DNA of 32,091 bases from an uncultured Collinsella sp. (GTDB lineage: Bacteria > Actinomycetota > Coriobacteriia > Coriobacteriales > Coriobacteriaceae), in NCBI GenBank assembly GCA_937943045.1, contig CALEBN010000004.1, forward strand, positions 1 through 32,091, written 5' to 3'. This document shows, in pieces, positions 8,788 to 16,161 of this stretch. The notes beneath the pieces were generated by a model that was not told the DNA's origin, searched no databases, and saw nothing but the letters and a program-made list of their open reading frames with translations. Positions within the stretch are counted from its first letter, which is position 1. Each line of letters starts with the position of its first letter. The position numbers and the translations under genes are program-made.

Positions 8788-9327
8788 TTGGTGGGTATGA
8801 CGGAGTCTTATTTGCAGATCGCCGCAAACAACGAGGAGCTGGCGCGCGACATTGTCGAGCGCGCGAGTGCCCGTGGTGTGACGGTGTCGACGGCGGAGTC
8901 GCTGACGGCGGGCATGATCGCCTCGACGATTGCCGATATCCCGGGTGCCTCGGCGGTGCTTCGTGGAGGTGCGGTGACCTACTGCGATGAGATCAAACAT
9001 CGCGTGCTCGGCGTCGAGCAGGAAACGCTCGATCGGTTTAGCGCCGTGTCGCACCAGACGGCGCGCGAGATGGCCGTGGGCTCGCTGGACCTCTATCAGA
9101 GCGATGTGGCCGTGAGCGCAACGGGCTACGCTGGGCCCGGTGGCGGCACTGAGCAAGACCCCGCCGGCACGTTCTATATTGGGTGGGCGTATCGTGCGGC
9201 CGATGGGGGAGCGCCGGTTGTCGAGTCTGCGCGCTGTCATTATGAGGGCGATCGGTCGTGCGTTCGTGTCCATGCGGTCGCGGAGGCTTTGGAGCGTATT
9301 GTCCACGTGCTCAATTCTATGGATTAG
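8788..9327 (+). CDS. CinA C-terminal domain protein (nicotinamide-nucleotide amidase type)
   Basis: About 179 residues consisting only of the CinA C-terminal domain, the form also called PncC or YgaD, which deamidates NMN to NaMN in NAD recycling. Family blocks visible are VSTAESLTAGMIASTIADIPGAS, which supplies the conserved Ser, the GGAVTYCDEIKH block, and ATGYAGPGGGTEQDPAGTFYIG. The N-terminal molybdopterin-binding-like domain of full CinA is absent. The start is uncertain: TTG 8788, GTG 8791 and ATG 8797 are in frame within nine bases. It directly precedes recA, as in many Gram-positive bacteria, but is separated from it by a terminator and the recA promoter. Confidence 0.9.
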   Translation: MVGMTESYLQIAANNEELARDIVERASARGVTVSTAESLTAGMIASTIADIPGASAVLRGGAVTYCDEIKHRVLGVEQETLDRFSAVSHQTAREMAVGSLDLYQSDVAVSATGYAGPGGGTEQDPAGTFYIGWAYRAADGGAPVVESARCHYEGDRSCVRVHAVAEALERIVHVLNSMD

Positions 9328-9334
9328 ACGTGGT

Positions 9335-9358
9335 TTAAGGGGCCTTAGGGCCCCTTAA
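9335..9358 (+). terminator. intrinsic terminator after the cinA-type gene
   Basis: A perfect 10-bp stem (TTAAGGGGCC / GGCCCCTTAA) with a TTAG loop, followed by TTGTGG. The U tract is short, but the position eight bases after the stop and before the recA promoter fits a terminator. Confidence 0.7.
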
Positions 9359-9360
9359 TT

Positions 9361-9525
9361 GTGGAGATAGGGACCTTTGACCGGAATTACGTTTGCGCTG
9401 GTACATGGCATAAATTTGTTCGAACACCCGTATTTGTGATTGGCGTGGTCAAGCGTTTGGTCGGTGATTGGTCGGCGTTTGGTTGGGTTTTGGAATGGCC
9501 GGGTGCATATGATGAATCTGAACGG
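9361..9525. other. upstream part of the recA intergenic region
   Basis: No credible gene. A degenerate LexA-like half site, CGAACACCCGTATT, starts at 9421; it keeps GAAC but has only GT of the second half. A short open frame through this stretch runs into the recA promoter and is not considered real. Confidence 0.5.
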
Positions 9526-9554
9526 TTGACCACGAACAGCCGTTCGTTTATTAT
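9526..9554 (+). promoter_or_regulatory. recA promoter
   Basis: The -35 box TTGACC (9526-9531), a spacer of exactly 17 bases and the -10 box TATTAT (9549-9554) form a near-consensus housekeeping promoter 30 bases ahead of the recA start codon. The LexA box lies wholly inside the spacer. Confidence 0.85.
9534..9545. promoter_or_regulatory. LexA (SOS) box of recA
   Basis: GAAC-AGCC-GTTC, a perfect Gram-positive SOS half-site pair, flanked by C and G to give CGAAC/GTTCG. It starts three bases after the -35 box, so bound LexA would block RNA polymerase. lexA is encoded at 19077-19721. Confidence 0.88.
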
Positions 9555-9584
9555 CGTTTCAGGTTGTTAAGAGGAGGGCTATTC

Positions 9585-10733
9585 ATGGCCAAGAATTCAG
9601 GTCCCGTACGTACCGTTCATGCACGCACGACGGGTAAAGAGCGCGATGAGATGATCGCCACCACCAAGGCCGAGATCGAGAAGAAGTTCGGCCAGGGCTC
9701 TATCATGAGGTATGGCGACGGCGGTCCGGAGCTCGAGGTCGAGGCTATTCCGACGGGCTCTCTGGCGCTCGATGCCGCCTTGGGTATCGGCGGCGTGCCG
9801 CGCGGCCGTATCGTCGAGATTTATGGCCCCGAGTCCTCCGGTAAGACGACGCTTTCGCTCGAGATCCTTGCAGAAGCACAGGCCATGGGCGGCGTCGTTG
9901 CATTTATCGATGCCGAGCACGCGCTTGATCCCACTTATGCCGCGCGCATCGGTGTTGATATCGATGAGGTCCTCATTTCCCAGCCCGACACGGGCGAACA
10001 GGCGCTCGAGATCGTCGATATGCTTGTGCGCTCCGGTGCCATCGACGCCATCGTCGTCGACTCTGTTGCCGCCTTGACTCCGCGTGCCGAGATCGAGGGC
10101 GAGATCGGTGACACGACGGTGGGTCTGCAGGCTCGCTTGATGAGCCAGGCGCTCCGCAAGCTCGCTGGCTCGCTTGCCAAGTCCAACACGACCTGCATCT
10201 TCATTAACCAGTTGCGCGAGAAGATCGGCGTCATGTTCGGCAACCCCGAGACCACCACGGGCGGACGCGCGCTCAAGTTCTTCTCTTCCGTGCGAATCGA
10301 TATTCGCAAAATCGATACCATCAAGCTCAAGGACGAGGTTATCGGCAATCGCGTGCGTGCCAAGGTCGTTAAGAACAAGGTGGCCGCTCCGTTCCGCTCG
10401 GCCGAGTTTGACATCATGTATGGCACCGGTATCTCCAAAGAGGGCTCGATTCTGGATATGGCCGTCGAGTGCGGCATCTGCAAAAAGATGGGATCCTGGT
10501 TTGCCTATGGCGAGGATAAGCTCGGCAACGGTCGCGAGGCCGCCAAGACGTTCCTGCGCGAGCATCCCGATTGCGCTGACGAGATCGAGCACAAGGTTCG
10601 CCTTGCCTGCGGTCTTGAGTATGACGATGATGCCCCCTCGGAGGTTGAGTTGACCGACCAGCCCGCCCCCGAGGAGTTTGATGAGCTGTACGCCATCGAT
10701 GGCTCCGCAATGCTCGACGATGACGACGAGTAG
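9585..10733 (+). CDS. recA: recombinase RecA
   Basis: 382 residues. The strand-exchange ATPase and LexA co-protease. Walker A GPESSGKTT and the MAW-like block ALGIGGVPRGRIVEIYGP are intact, as are FIDAEHALDP, VDSVAALTPRAEIEGE and the loop-2 region NQLREKIGVMFGNPETTTGG. The C-terminus is strongly acidic (MLDDDDE), as is typical for autoinhibition of DNA binding. Start ATG 9585 has an excellent ribosome-binding site GAGGAGG (9571-9577); an in-frame TTG at 9564 is rejected. recX follows after 11 bases, and the promoter carries a perfect LexA box. Confidence 0.98.
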   Translation: MAKNSGPVRTVHARTTGKERDEMIATTKAEIEKKFGQGSIMRYGDGGPELEVEAIPTGSLALDAALGIGGVPRGRIVEIYGPESSGKTTLSLEILAEAQAMGGVVAFIDAEHALDPTYAARIGVDIDEVLISQPDTGEQALEIVDMLVRSGAIDAIVVDSVAALTPRAEIEGEIGDTTVGLQARLMSQALRKLAGSLAKSNTTCIFINQLREKIGVMFGNPETTTGGRALKFFSSVRIDIRKIDTIKLKDEVIGNRVRAKVVKNKVAAPFRSAEFDIMYGTGISKEGSILDMAVECGICKKMGSWFAYGEDKLGNGREAAKTFLREHPDCADEIEHKVRLACGLEYDDDAPSEVELTDQPAPEEFDELYAIDGSAMLDDDDE

Positions 10734-10744
10734 CGGATGCCGAC

Positions 10745-11437
10745 ATGTCGTATACGGTGACCGAGGCCACGGTCGTCTTTCCCGATAAGAAGGCGGCCTC
10801 CTCGTTCTCGAGCGGTTATGCGTCTAAAAAGCCCTGCGCGCATATCGATTGCGATTTTGAGGGCGGTTTCGAACGTTCCATTTGGATTCCCGTGCGCGTG
10901 GCGCGCCTGTACGTTAAGAACCGCCCCGATCTTCCCTGTGATTGGGATGGCTTTCGCGAGGCGGTGCAGCTTATCGAACGCAAATGTGCACTCACCATGG
11001 TGACCGAGATGCTTTCGCGCCGCGATCATGCCACGGGCGAGGTGCGCGATAAGTTGGCTCGCTATGGCTTTCGACAGCCCGCGATCGATTTTGCGGTTGC
11101 TCAAGCGACCGAGTATCGGTTTTTGGACGAGAACCGTTTTTGCTCGTACTTTATCGAAGAGCGCAAACGTCGCGGCTGGGGACAGCGCAAGATCGAGGTT
11201 GAGCTCAAGCGTCGTCATGTCGTGCTTGACGATATCCCCGGGTATCCCGAGGCATATTTTGCCGTGGATGACGACTTGGCCCGCGCTTCGGCCTTGCTCG
11301 CTAAACGTCGCGTCCCCGAGGTCCGTGCATTCGAAAAGCTCGTCAGGTTTTTGATGGGTAAAGGTTTCTCGTATCACATCGCCGCCGATGCCGTTAAGGC
11401 ACGTCTCGATGCCTTAAGCGAGGAGTGTGCCGTGTAA
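10745..11437 (+). CDS. recX: regulatory protein RecX
   Basis: 230 residues, made mostly of RecX three-helix repeats. The best-matching stretches are MLSRRDHATGEVRDKLARYGF at about 90-110, FIEERKRRGWGQRKIEVELKRR at about 137-158 and a third, weaker repeat near the C-terminus. RecX caps RecA filaments and inhibits its ATPase and co-protease activity, and it commonly lies directly downstream of recA as here. It has no promoter of its own and should be induced with recA. The first 80 residues are less conserved. Confidence 0.9.
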   Translation: MSYTVTEATVVFPDKKAASSFSSGYASKKPCAHIDCDFEGGFERSIWIPVRVARLYVKNRPDLPCDWDGFREAVQLIERKCALTMVTEMLSRRDHATGEVRDKLARYGFRQPAIDFAVAQATEYRFLDENRFCSYFIEERKRRGWGQRKIEVELKRRHVVLDDIPGYPEAYFAVDDDLARASALLAKRRVPEVRAFEKLVRFLMGKGFSYHIAADAVKARLDALSEECAV

Positions 11438-11500
11438 GCATAGCACTCGTTACGCCCCTGCCGTTCACCGCTCGATTGGCGCCGTGCCGGGTGCGTTTAT

Positions 11501-11529
11501 TTGACAGTTGTTGCGGTTCAACGTAGGAT
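11501..11529 (+). promoter_or_regulatory. promoter of the rny operon
   Basis: A perfect -35 TTGACA (11501-11506), a 17-base spacer and a -10 TAGGAT (11524-11529). Transcription would start near 11536, giving a leader of about 160 bases before the rny start codon. Confidence 0.75.
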
Positions 11530-11558
11530 AAATACCGTCATTTGCTTTGTGATATGTG

Positions 11559-11660
11559 CTCATCTGTGATGAGTTTGTTTATATGTTTATCTGTATCCGA
11601 CCCGCATAAGCTGCGCCCATATTACTCAAATGTCGCGAGCCGTTCGTAAGGACGGTTCGC
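11559..11660 (+). other. two hairpins in the rny leader
   Basis: Hairpin 1 is CTCATC-TGT-GATGAG (11559-11573), followed by TTTGTTTAT. Hairpin 2 pairs GCGAGCCGT (11635-11643) with ACGGTTCGC (11652-11660), nine pairs including one G-U, followed by TTTGTTGTGT. Both have T-rich 3' flanks, so they may act as attenuators or as stability or processing elements. Confidence 0.5.
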
Positions 11661-11695
11661 TTTGTTGTGTAACGAATCCATAAAAAGGAGTGAGC

Positions 11696-13246
11696 ATGCC
11701 TATCATTGCAGCGCTCGTTGGCCTCGTTTTGGGTGCCATCGCCGCCATTGCCTACATGCGCACCGCCAAGCAGGGTAGTCTTCACGAGGCCGACGAAAAG
11801 ATTCAGTCGGCACACGCGCAGGCAGAGTCCCTGATCGGTGATGCAAAGCGTCAGGCCGAGACCCTCAAAAAAGAGGCTCTGCTCGAGGCTAAGGAAGAGA
11901 TCATCAAGAACAAGCAGGCCGCCGAGGCCGAGGACAAGCAGCGCAAGAGCGAGATTCGCACGCTCGAAAATCGCGTGATGCAGCGCGAGGAATCGCTCGA
12001 TCGTCGCAACGATGCGCTCGATAAGCGCGAGCACCAGCTGTCCAGCCAGGCCTGTCAGGTCGAGAAGCGCTCTCGCGAGCTTGAGGAGCTCTGCGCCAAG
12101 CAGACCTCCGAGCTCGAGCGTATTGCCGACCTTACGCGCGAGGACGCTCACAAGGAGCTGCTCGACAAGGTCCGCGGCGAGGTTACCCACGAGGCGGCCA
12201 CCATCATCCGCGAGTCCGAGCAGCAGGTCCGCGCCGAGTGCCATAAGACCGCCCAGGAGATTCTCTCCCTGGCGATTCAGCGTTGCGCCGCCGACCATAC
12301 CGCCGAGGTCACCGTCACTTCCGTTCATATTCCCTCCGATGACCTCAAGGGTCGCATCATCGGTCGCGAGGGTCGCAACATCCGCACTTTTGAGCAGGTG
12401 TCCGGTGTCAACCTCGTGATTGACGACACCCCCGAGACCGTCGTGCTTTCGAGCTTCGATCCGGTCCGTCGTGAGACTGCCCGCGTGGCGCTCGAGAACC
12501 TCATTGCAGACGGCCGCATTCACCCCGCCCGCATCGAGGAGATGTATCACAAGGCCGCAGACTTGGTTCAGCAGCGTGTGCGCGAGGCTGGCGAGCAGGC
12601 CGCCTTCGATACCGGTATCCACGATCTGCACCCCGAGATCGTCAAGACCCTGGGTGCTCTTCGCTACCGCACCTCGTTTGGTCAGAACGTGCTGCAACAC
12701 TCGCTTGAGGTTTCCGACCTGTGCGGCGTTATGGCCTCCGAGCTTGGTCTGGATGTTGTGACCGCTAAGCGTGCCGGTCTTCTGCATGACCTGGGCAAGG
12801 CCATCGACCACGACGTTGAGGGACCGCATGCTGTCATTGGCGCCGAGCTTGCCCGCCGTTATGGTGAGAAGCCCGTTATCGTCCACGCGATCGAAGCCCA
12901 TCATGCCGATGTCGACCCCAACACGGTGCTCGACGTTCTGGTCCAGGCTGCCGATGCCGTCTCCGCTTCTCGTCCCGGTGCCCGCCGCGAGTCGGCCGAG
13001 AACTACATCAAGCGTCTTGAGAAGCTCGAGGAGATCGCCAACTCTCACGACGGCGTCGAGCGTACCTATGCCATGCAGGCCGGTCGCGAGGTTCATGTCA
13101 TGGTTCAACCGGACAAGATCTCCGATGCCCAGTCCACGGTGCTTGCGCACGATATCGCCCATCAGATCGAGGAAGAGATGGAGTATCCCGGTCAGGTGCG
13201 CGTTGTCGTGATTCGCGAGAGCCGTGCCGTCGATATCGCTAAATAA
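11696..13246 (+). CDS. rny: ribonuclease Y
   Basis: 516 residues. Membrane-anchored endoribonuclease that starts mRNA decay. The domains in order are an N-terminal membrane helix (about 3-20), a long charged coiled coil (about 25-200) and a KH domain with GRIIGREGRNIRTFE (about 210-270). An HD phosphohydrolase domain follows, with H364-D365 in LLHDLGKAIDHD. The size matches the family (about 520). ATG 11696 is chosen over GTG 11690 because AAGGAG (11685-11690) sits five bases ahead of it. The next gene starts one base after the stop. Its 5' leader is long and structured. Confidence 0.96.
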   Translation: MPIIAALVGLVLGAIAAIAYMRTAKQGSLHEADEKIQSAHAQAESLIGDAKRQAETLKKEALLEAKEEIIKNKQAAEAEDKQRKSEIRTLENRVMQREESLDRRNDALDKREHQLSSQACQVEKRSRELEELCAKQTSELERIADLTREDAHKELLDKVRGEVTHEAATIIRESEQQVRAECHKTAQEILSLAIQRCAADHTAEVTVTSVHIPSDDLKGRIIGREGRNIRTFEQVSGVNLVIDDTPETVVLSSFDPVRRETARVALENLIADGRIHPARIEEMYHKAADLVQQRVREAGEQAAFDTGIHDLHPEIVKTLGALRYRTSFGQNVLQHSLEVSDLCGVMASELGLDVVTAKRAGLLHDLGKAIDHDVEGPHAVIGAELARRYGEKPVIVHAIEAHHADVDPNTVLDVLVQAADAVSASRPGARRESAENYIKRLEKLEEIANSHDGVERTYAMQAGREVHVMVQPDKISDAQSTVLAHDIAHQIEEEMEYPGQVRVVVIRESRAVDIAK

Positions 13247-13247
13247 C

Positions 13248-14333
13248 ATGAACGACGCGAACGAGCTCATCTCATTTATCGCGTCGATGTCGGGGGAGGG
13301 CAACCTTCGCGTCGAGGAAAACCTTGGCGAGGGGTATGTCCGCCTCCGCGTTTCGGAGGCCGAGCGCCGTCAAGCGAAGCATGACATTCAGCATGTAGAG
13401 GACATTGTCATCGAGATGCTGCGCAATGCTCGTGATGCCGGAGCCGATAAGGTCTATCTTGCCACGACCAAGGAGGAGGGTGTTCGCACCCTCCTCTTCC
13501 TGGATAACGGTTCGGGTGTGCCGCAGGATATGCAGGAGCGTATCTTCGATGCCCGTGTCACCTCCAAGCTCGAGAGCATGAAAATGGACCGTTGGGGTGT
13601 TCACGGTCGTGGTATGGCGTTGTTCTCTATCAAGCAGAACACGGATGAGGCACGCGTTGTTACATCGGGCGTCGATTTGGGCTCCGCGTTTAAGGTGTGC
13701 GTTGCTACCGATCGCTTGGGTGAGCGCGCCGACCAGTCGAGCTGGCCTCAGGCGGTTAAAGACGAAGACGGCCGCTGTGTATGTGCTCGCGGCCCCCACA
13801 ACATCATTCGCGCGGCCTGTGAGTTTGCCCTTGAGGAGCTGCGTTGCTGCGATGTGTATCTGGGCTCTCCGTCCGAGATCGCTGCGACCCTGTACGCTCA
13901 GGCTTCGAGTCGTCTCGATACGTCGCGCCTGCTCTTTATCGATGACGAGTGCGAGCTTCCGGTTGTCGATCGTTTGGGCCTTGCCTCGGATGCCGAGGAC
14001 TTTATCCGGATCTGCTCCGGGTTGGGTCTCGAGATGTCCGAGCGCACTGCCCACCGTATTCTGTCGGGACAGATTAAGCCCGTTCGCGGCGTTACCGCGC
14101 GCCTGCTGCGCGAGCGTGATTCCACCTCGCAAGCGCCGGCTCCCGTCGATCTTGCCAAGGACCGTCGAGGTCTTCGCATCGCCAAGGATGATATGGCGCA
14201 GTTTTCGCGTGCGGTCGAGCGTGACTTTAATGACCTCGCTGCCCGGTATTACCTCAATCTGTGCGGCGACCCTAAGATTCGCGTTTCGCGTGATCGCATC
14301 ACGGTGACGTTCGATCTTGCCAAAGAGGAATAA
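13248..14333 (+). CDS. GHKL-type ATP-binding protein of unknown role
   Basis: 361 residues. The N-terminal half is a GHKL ATPase fold as in Hsp90, MutL and histidine kinases. The N box is E56-MLRN-ARDA, the G1 box is D86-NGSG-VP and the G2 box is GVHGRGMAL (117-125). There is no histidine-kinase dimerisation/phosphoacceptor domain and no clear MutL or Hsp90 middle domain; the C-terminal half (about 180-361) is unfamiliar to me. It starts one base after the rny stop without a good Shine-Dalgarno, so translation is probably coupled to RNase Y. spoVS follows 74 bases later. I cannot assign a function. A partner of RNase Y or of SpoVS is a guess from position only. Confidence 0.75.
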   Translation: MNDANELISFIASMSGEGNLRVEENLGEGYVRLRVSEAERRQAKHDIQHVEDIVIEMLRNARDAGADKVYLATTKEEGVRTLLFLDNGSGVPQDMQERIFDARVTSKLESMKMDRWGVHGRGMALFSIKQNTDEARVVTSGVDLGSAFKVCVATDRLGERADQSSWPQAVKDEDGRCVCARGPHNIIRAACEFALEELRCCDVYLGSPSEIAATLYAQASSRLDTSRLLFIDDECELPVVDRLGLASDAEDFIRICSGLGLEMSERTAHRILSGQIKPVRGVTARLLRERDSTSQAPAPVDLAKDRRGLRIAKDDMAQFSRAVERDFNDLAARYYLNLCGDPKIRVSRDRITVTFDLAKEE

Positions 14334-14340
14334 AATCTTT

Positions 14341-14356
14341 ACCGAGTCCGCTCGGT
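14341..14356. other. hairpin between the ATPase gene and spoVS
   Basis: ACCGAG-TCCG-CTCGGT, a perfect 6-bp stem with a 4-base loop just after the ATPase stop codon. There is no following T tract, so it is more likely an mRNA 3'-end stabiliser or a weak pause than a strong terminator. Confidence 0.4.
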
Positions 14357-14407
14357 ACGATACAGTTATTGCAGTTAAAACGTACTTTTAAACGCAGGAG
14401 TTTCTTC

Positions 14408-14725
14408 ATGGATTGCCTGAAGGTATCAAGCAAATCATCGCCCGCGTCCGTTGCCGGCGCCATTGCCGGCATGGTCAAAGATGGCGTCCCCGTCAACATT
14501 CAGTGCGTCGGCGCCGGTGCCGTCAACCAGGCCATCAAGGCCGTTGCCATTGCGCGCGGCTTTCTGATTCCGACCGGCTTTGATGTCTCCTGCGCGCCGG
14601 TGTTCTCCGACATCCTCATTAACGGGGAGTCGCGCACGGCAATTCGTCTCTCTATCTACGTTCACCAGATTAATCGGGCTGCTATGGATAACGTCGTCAT
14701 GGACGACGTTAAGCCTGTTGCGTAA
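14408..14725 (+). CDS. spoVS: stage V sporulation protein S (SpoVS)
   Basis: 105 residues, an Alba-like small protein. Family sequence is clear through KVSSKSSPASVAGAIAG, VPVNIQCVGAGAVNQAIKA and RGFLIPTGFDVSCAPVFSDI. In Bacillus it affects septation and spore-coat assembly, and in several Gram-positives it lies just downstream of rny as here. Coriobacteria are not known to sporulate, so here it probably has a vegetative role in nucleic-acid binding or division (inference). ATG 14408 has GCAGGAG seven bases upstream; the frame is open further upstream but without family similarity. Confidence 0.92.
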   Translation: MDCLKVSSKSSPASVAGAIAGMVKDGVPVNIQCVGAGAVNQAIKAVAIARGFLIPTGFDVSCAPVFSDILINGESRTAIRLSIYVHQINRAAMDNVVMDDVKPVA

Positions 14726-14790
14726 ACGAGCCATCTGCACGCTTGTAGCACCTATGCGCCCCGTCGACACCATCGTTAGGATGTAAGCTC

Positions 14791-16161
14791 ATGGACCAGC
14801 GTTCCGTACGCGATATTCTTGCCGGTAAAACCTACTTTATCCGCACATTCGGCTGCCAGATGAATCAGCACGACTCCGAGCGCGTGAGTGGCTTGCTCGA
14901 TTCGTATGGCTGTCTTATGGCGCTCGATCCTGAGCATGCCGATATTGTCGTGTTCATGACGTGCTGTGTGCGCGAGGCTGCCGATACTCGCCTCTATGGT
15001 CAGTGCAATTCCTGCAAGAGCCTGCCTCCTTCGCCTTCGGGTAAGCGTGTGGTCGCCGTGGGCGGCTGCATCGCCCAGCGCGATGGCGAGGGCTTGCTCA
15101 CCAACGTCGATAACGTCAACGTCATTTTTGGCACCCATTCTATTGCGCACGTGGCCGAGCTTATCGCCGAGGCGTTTTTGGATGGCAAGCGCCATATCCG
15201 TACGAATGAGCATGAGGATACCGACGCCATGAGTATGCCGTGGCATCGCGAGACGCAGTATCACGCCTGGGTGCCTATCATGACGGGCTGCAACAACTTC
15301 TGCACGTACTGCATCGTGCCGTACGTCCGTGGTCGTGAGAAGAGTCGTCCCTTCGAGGAGATTGTCGACGAGGTTACCGGGCTTGTGCGTCAGGGCGTGC
15401 GCGAGATTACGCTGCTGGGCCAAAACGTTAACTCCTACGGTCGCGATCTCTTTGGCAAGCCGCGTTTTGCCGATCTGCTGCGCGCTGTGGGCGATACGGG
15501 TGTCGAGCGTATCTTCTTTACCTCTTCGCATCCCAAAGATCTGCTGCCCGAGACCATCGATGCTATGGCCGAGACGCCTGCCGTCATGCCGCAGCTTCAC
15601 TTGGCCGTTCAGTCGGGTTCCACGCGCATCCTTAAAGAGATGAATCGTCGTTATACGCGCGAGGATTATCTGGGTCTGGTCGATCGTATTCGTAACCGTA
15701 TGCCCGATATTGCGCTTTCGACCGACATCATCGTGGGCTTCCCGGGCGAGACCGAGGAAGACTTTGAGCAGACGCTCTCGCTTGCCGAGACGGTTCGTTA
15801 TGCCCAGGCCTACACGTTTATTTACTCCAAGCGCGCCGGTACCCCGGCAGCTGAGATTTATGATCCCACCCCGCATGAGGTTATCCTTGAGCGCTTTAAC
15901 CGTCTGGTCAAGGTTATCGAGACGACGGCTCACGAGTATAACCAGGGCGAGCTTCACACTGTGGTGCCTGCGCTCATTGAGGGCACGAGCAAGAAGAACG
16001 ACGCTGTCCTTCTGGGCAAGAGCCCTAAGAACCAGACGGTGCATGCGCCGATTCCTGCTGGCTATAGCATCGATCAGCTTATCGGCAAGATCGTCGATGT
16101 TGATATTGATGTCGCCAAGACGTGGTATCTGTCTGGCTCCGTCGTGGGCGAGCCTCGCTAA
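14791..16161 (+). CDS. miaB: tRNA-2-methylthio-N6-dimethylallyladenosine synthase MiaB
   Basis: 456 residues. Radical-SAM methylthiotransferase that converts i6A37 to ms2i6A37 in tRNAs reading UNN codons. The first cluster cysteine is C22 in FGCQMNQHDSE, the radical-SAM motif is C167-x3-C171-x2-C174 in GCNNFCTYCIVPYVRGRE, and a TRAM domain ends the protein. FGCQMN and SRPFEEI are MiaB rather than RimO signatures. Its stop overlaps the miaA start by one base (TAATG), putting the two steps of the same tRNA modification in one translational unit. Confidence 0.96.
   Translation: MDQRSVRDILAGKTYFIRTFGCQMNQHDSERVSGLLDSYGCLMALDPEHADIVVFMTCCVREAADTRLYGQCNSCKSLPPSPSGKRVVAVGGCIAQRDGEGLLTNVDNVNVIFGTHSIAHVAELIAEAFLDGKRHIRTNEHEDTDAMSMPWHRETQYHAWVPIMTGCNNFCTYCIVPYVRGREKSRPFEEIVDEVTGLVRQGVREITLLGQNVNSYGRDLFGKPRFADLLRAVGDTGVERIFFTSSHPKDLLPETIDAMAETPAVMPQLHLAVQSGSTRILKEMNRRYTREDYLGLVDRIRNRMPDIALSTDIIVGFPGETEEDFEQTLSLAETVRYAQAYTFIYSKRAGTPAAEIYDPTPHEVILERFNRLVKVIETTAHEYNQGELHTVVPALIEGTSKKNDAVLLGKSPKNQTVHAPIPAGYSIDQLIGKIVDVDIDVAKTWYLSGSVVGEPR

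Noticed and set aside
6757..9306. 849-codon minus-strand open frame
   Set aside because: Shadow of rimO, pgsA and the cinA-type gene, which have clear motifs. The minus protein has no family features.
9421..9434. Second LexA box in the recA upstream region
   Set aside because: CGAACACCCGTATT keeps only one good half site and lies about 105 bases upstream of the promoter; listed only as a degenerate site.
9361..9570. 69-codon frame upstream of recA
   Set aside because: It runs through the terminator flank, the promoter and the LexA box; no ribosome-binding site or similarity.
11579..13303. 574-codon minus-strand open frame opposite rny
   Set aside because: Shadow of rny; no domain and no ribosome-binding site.
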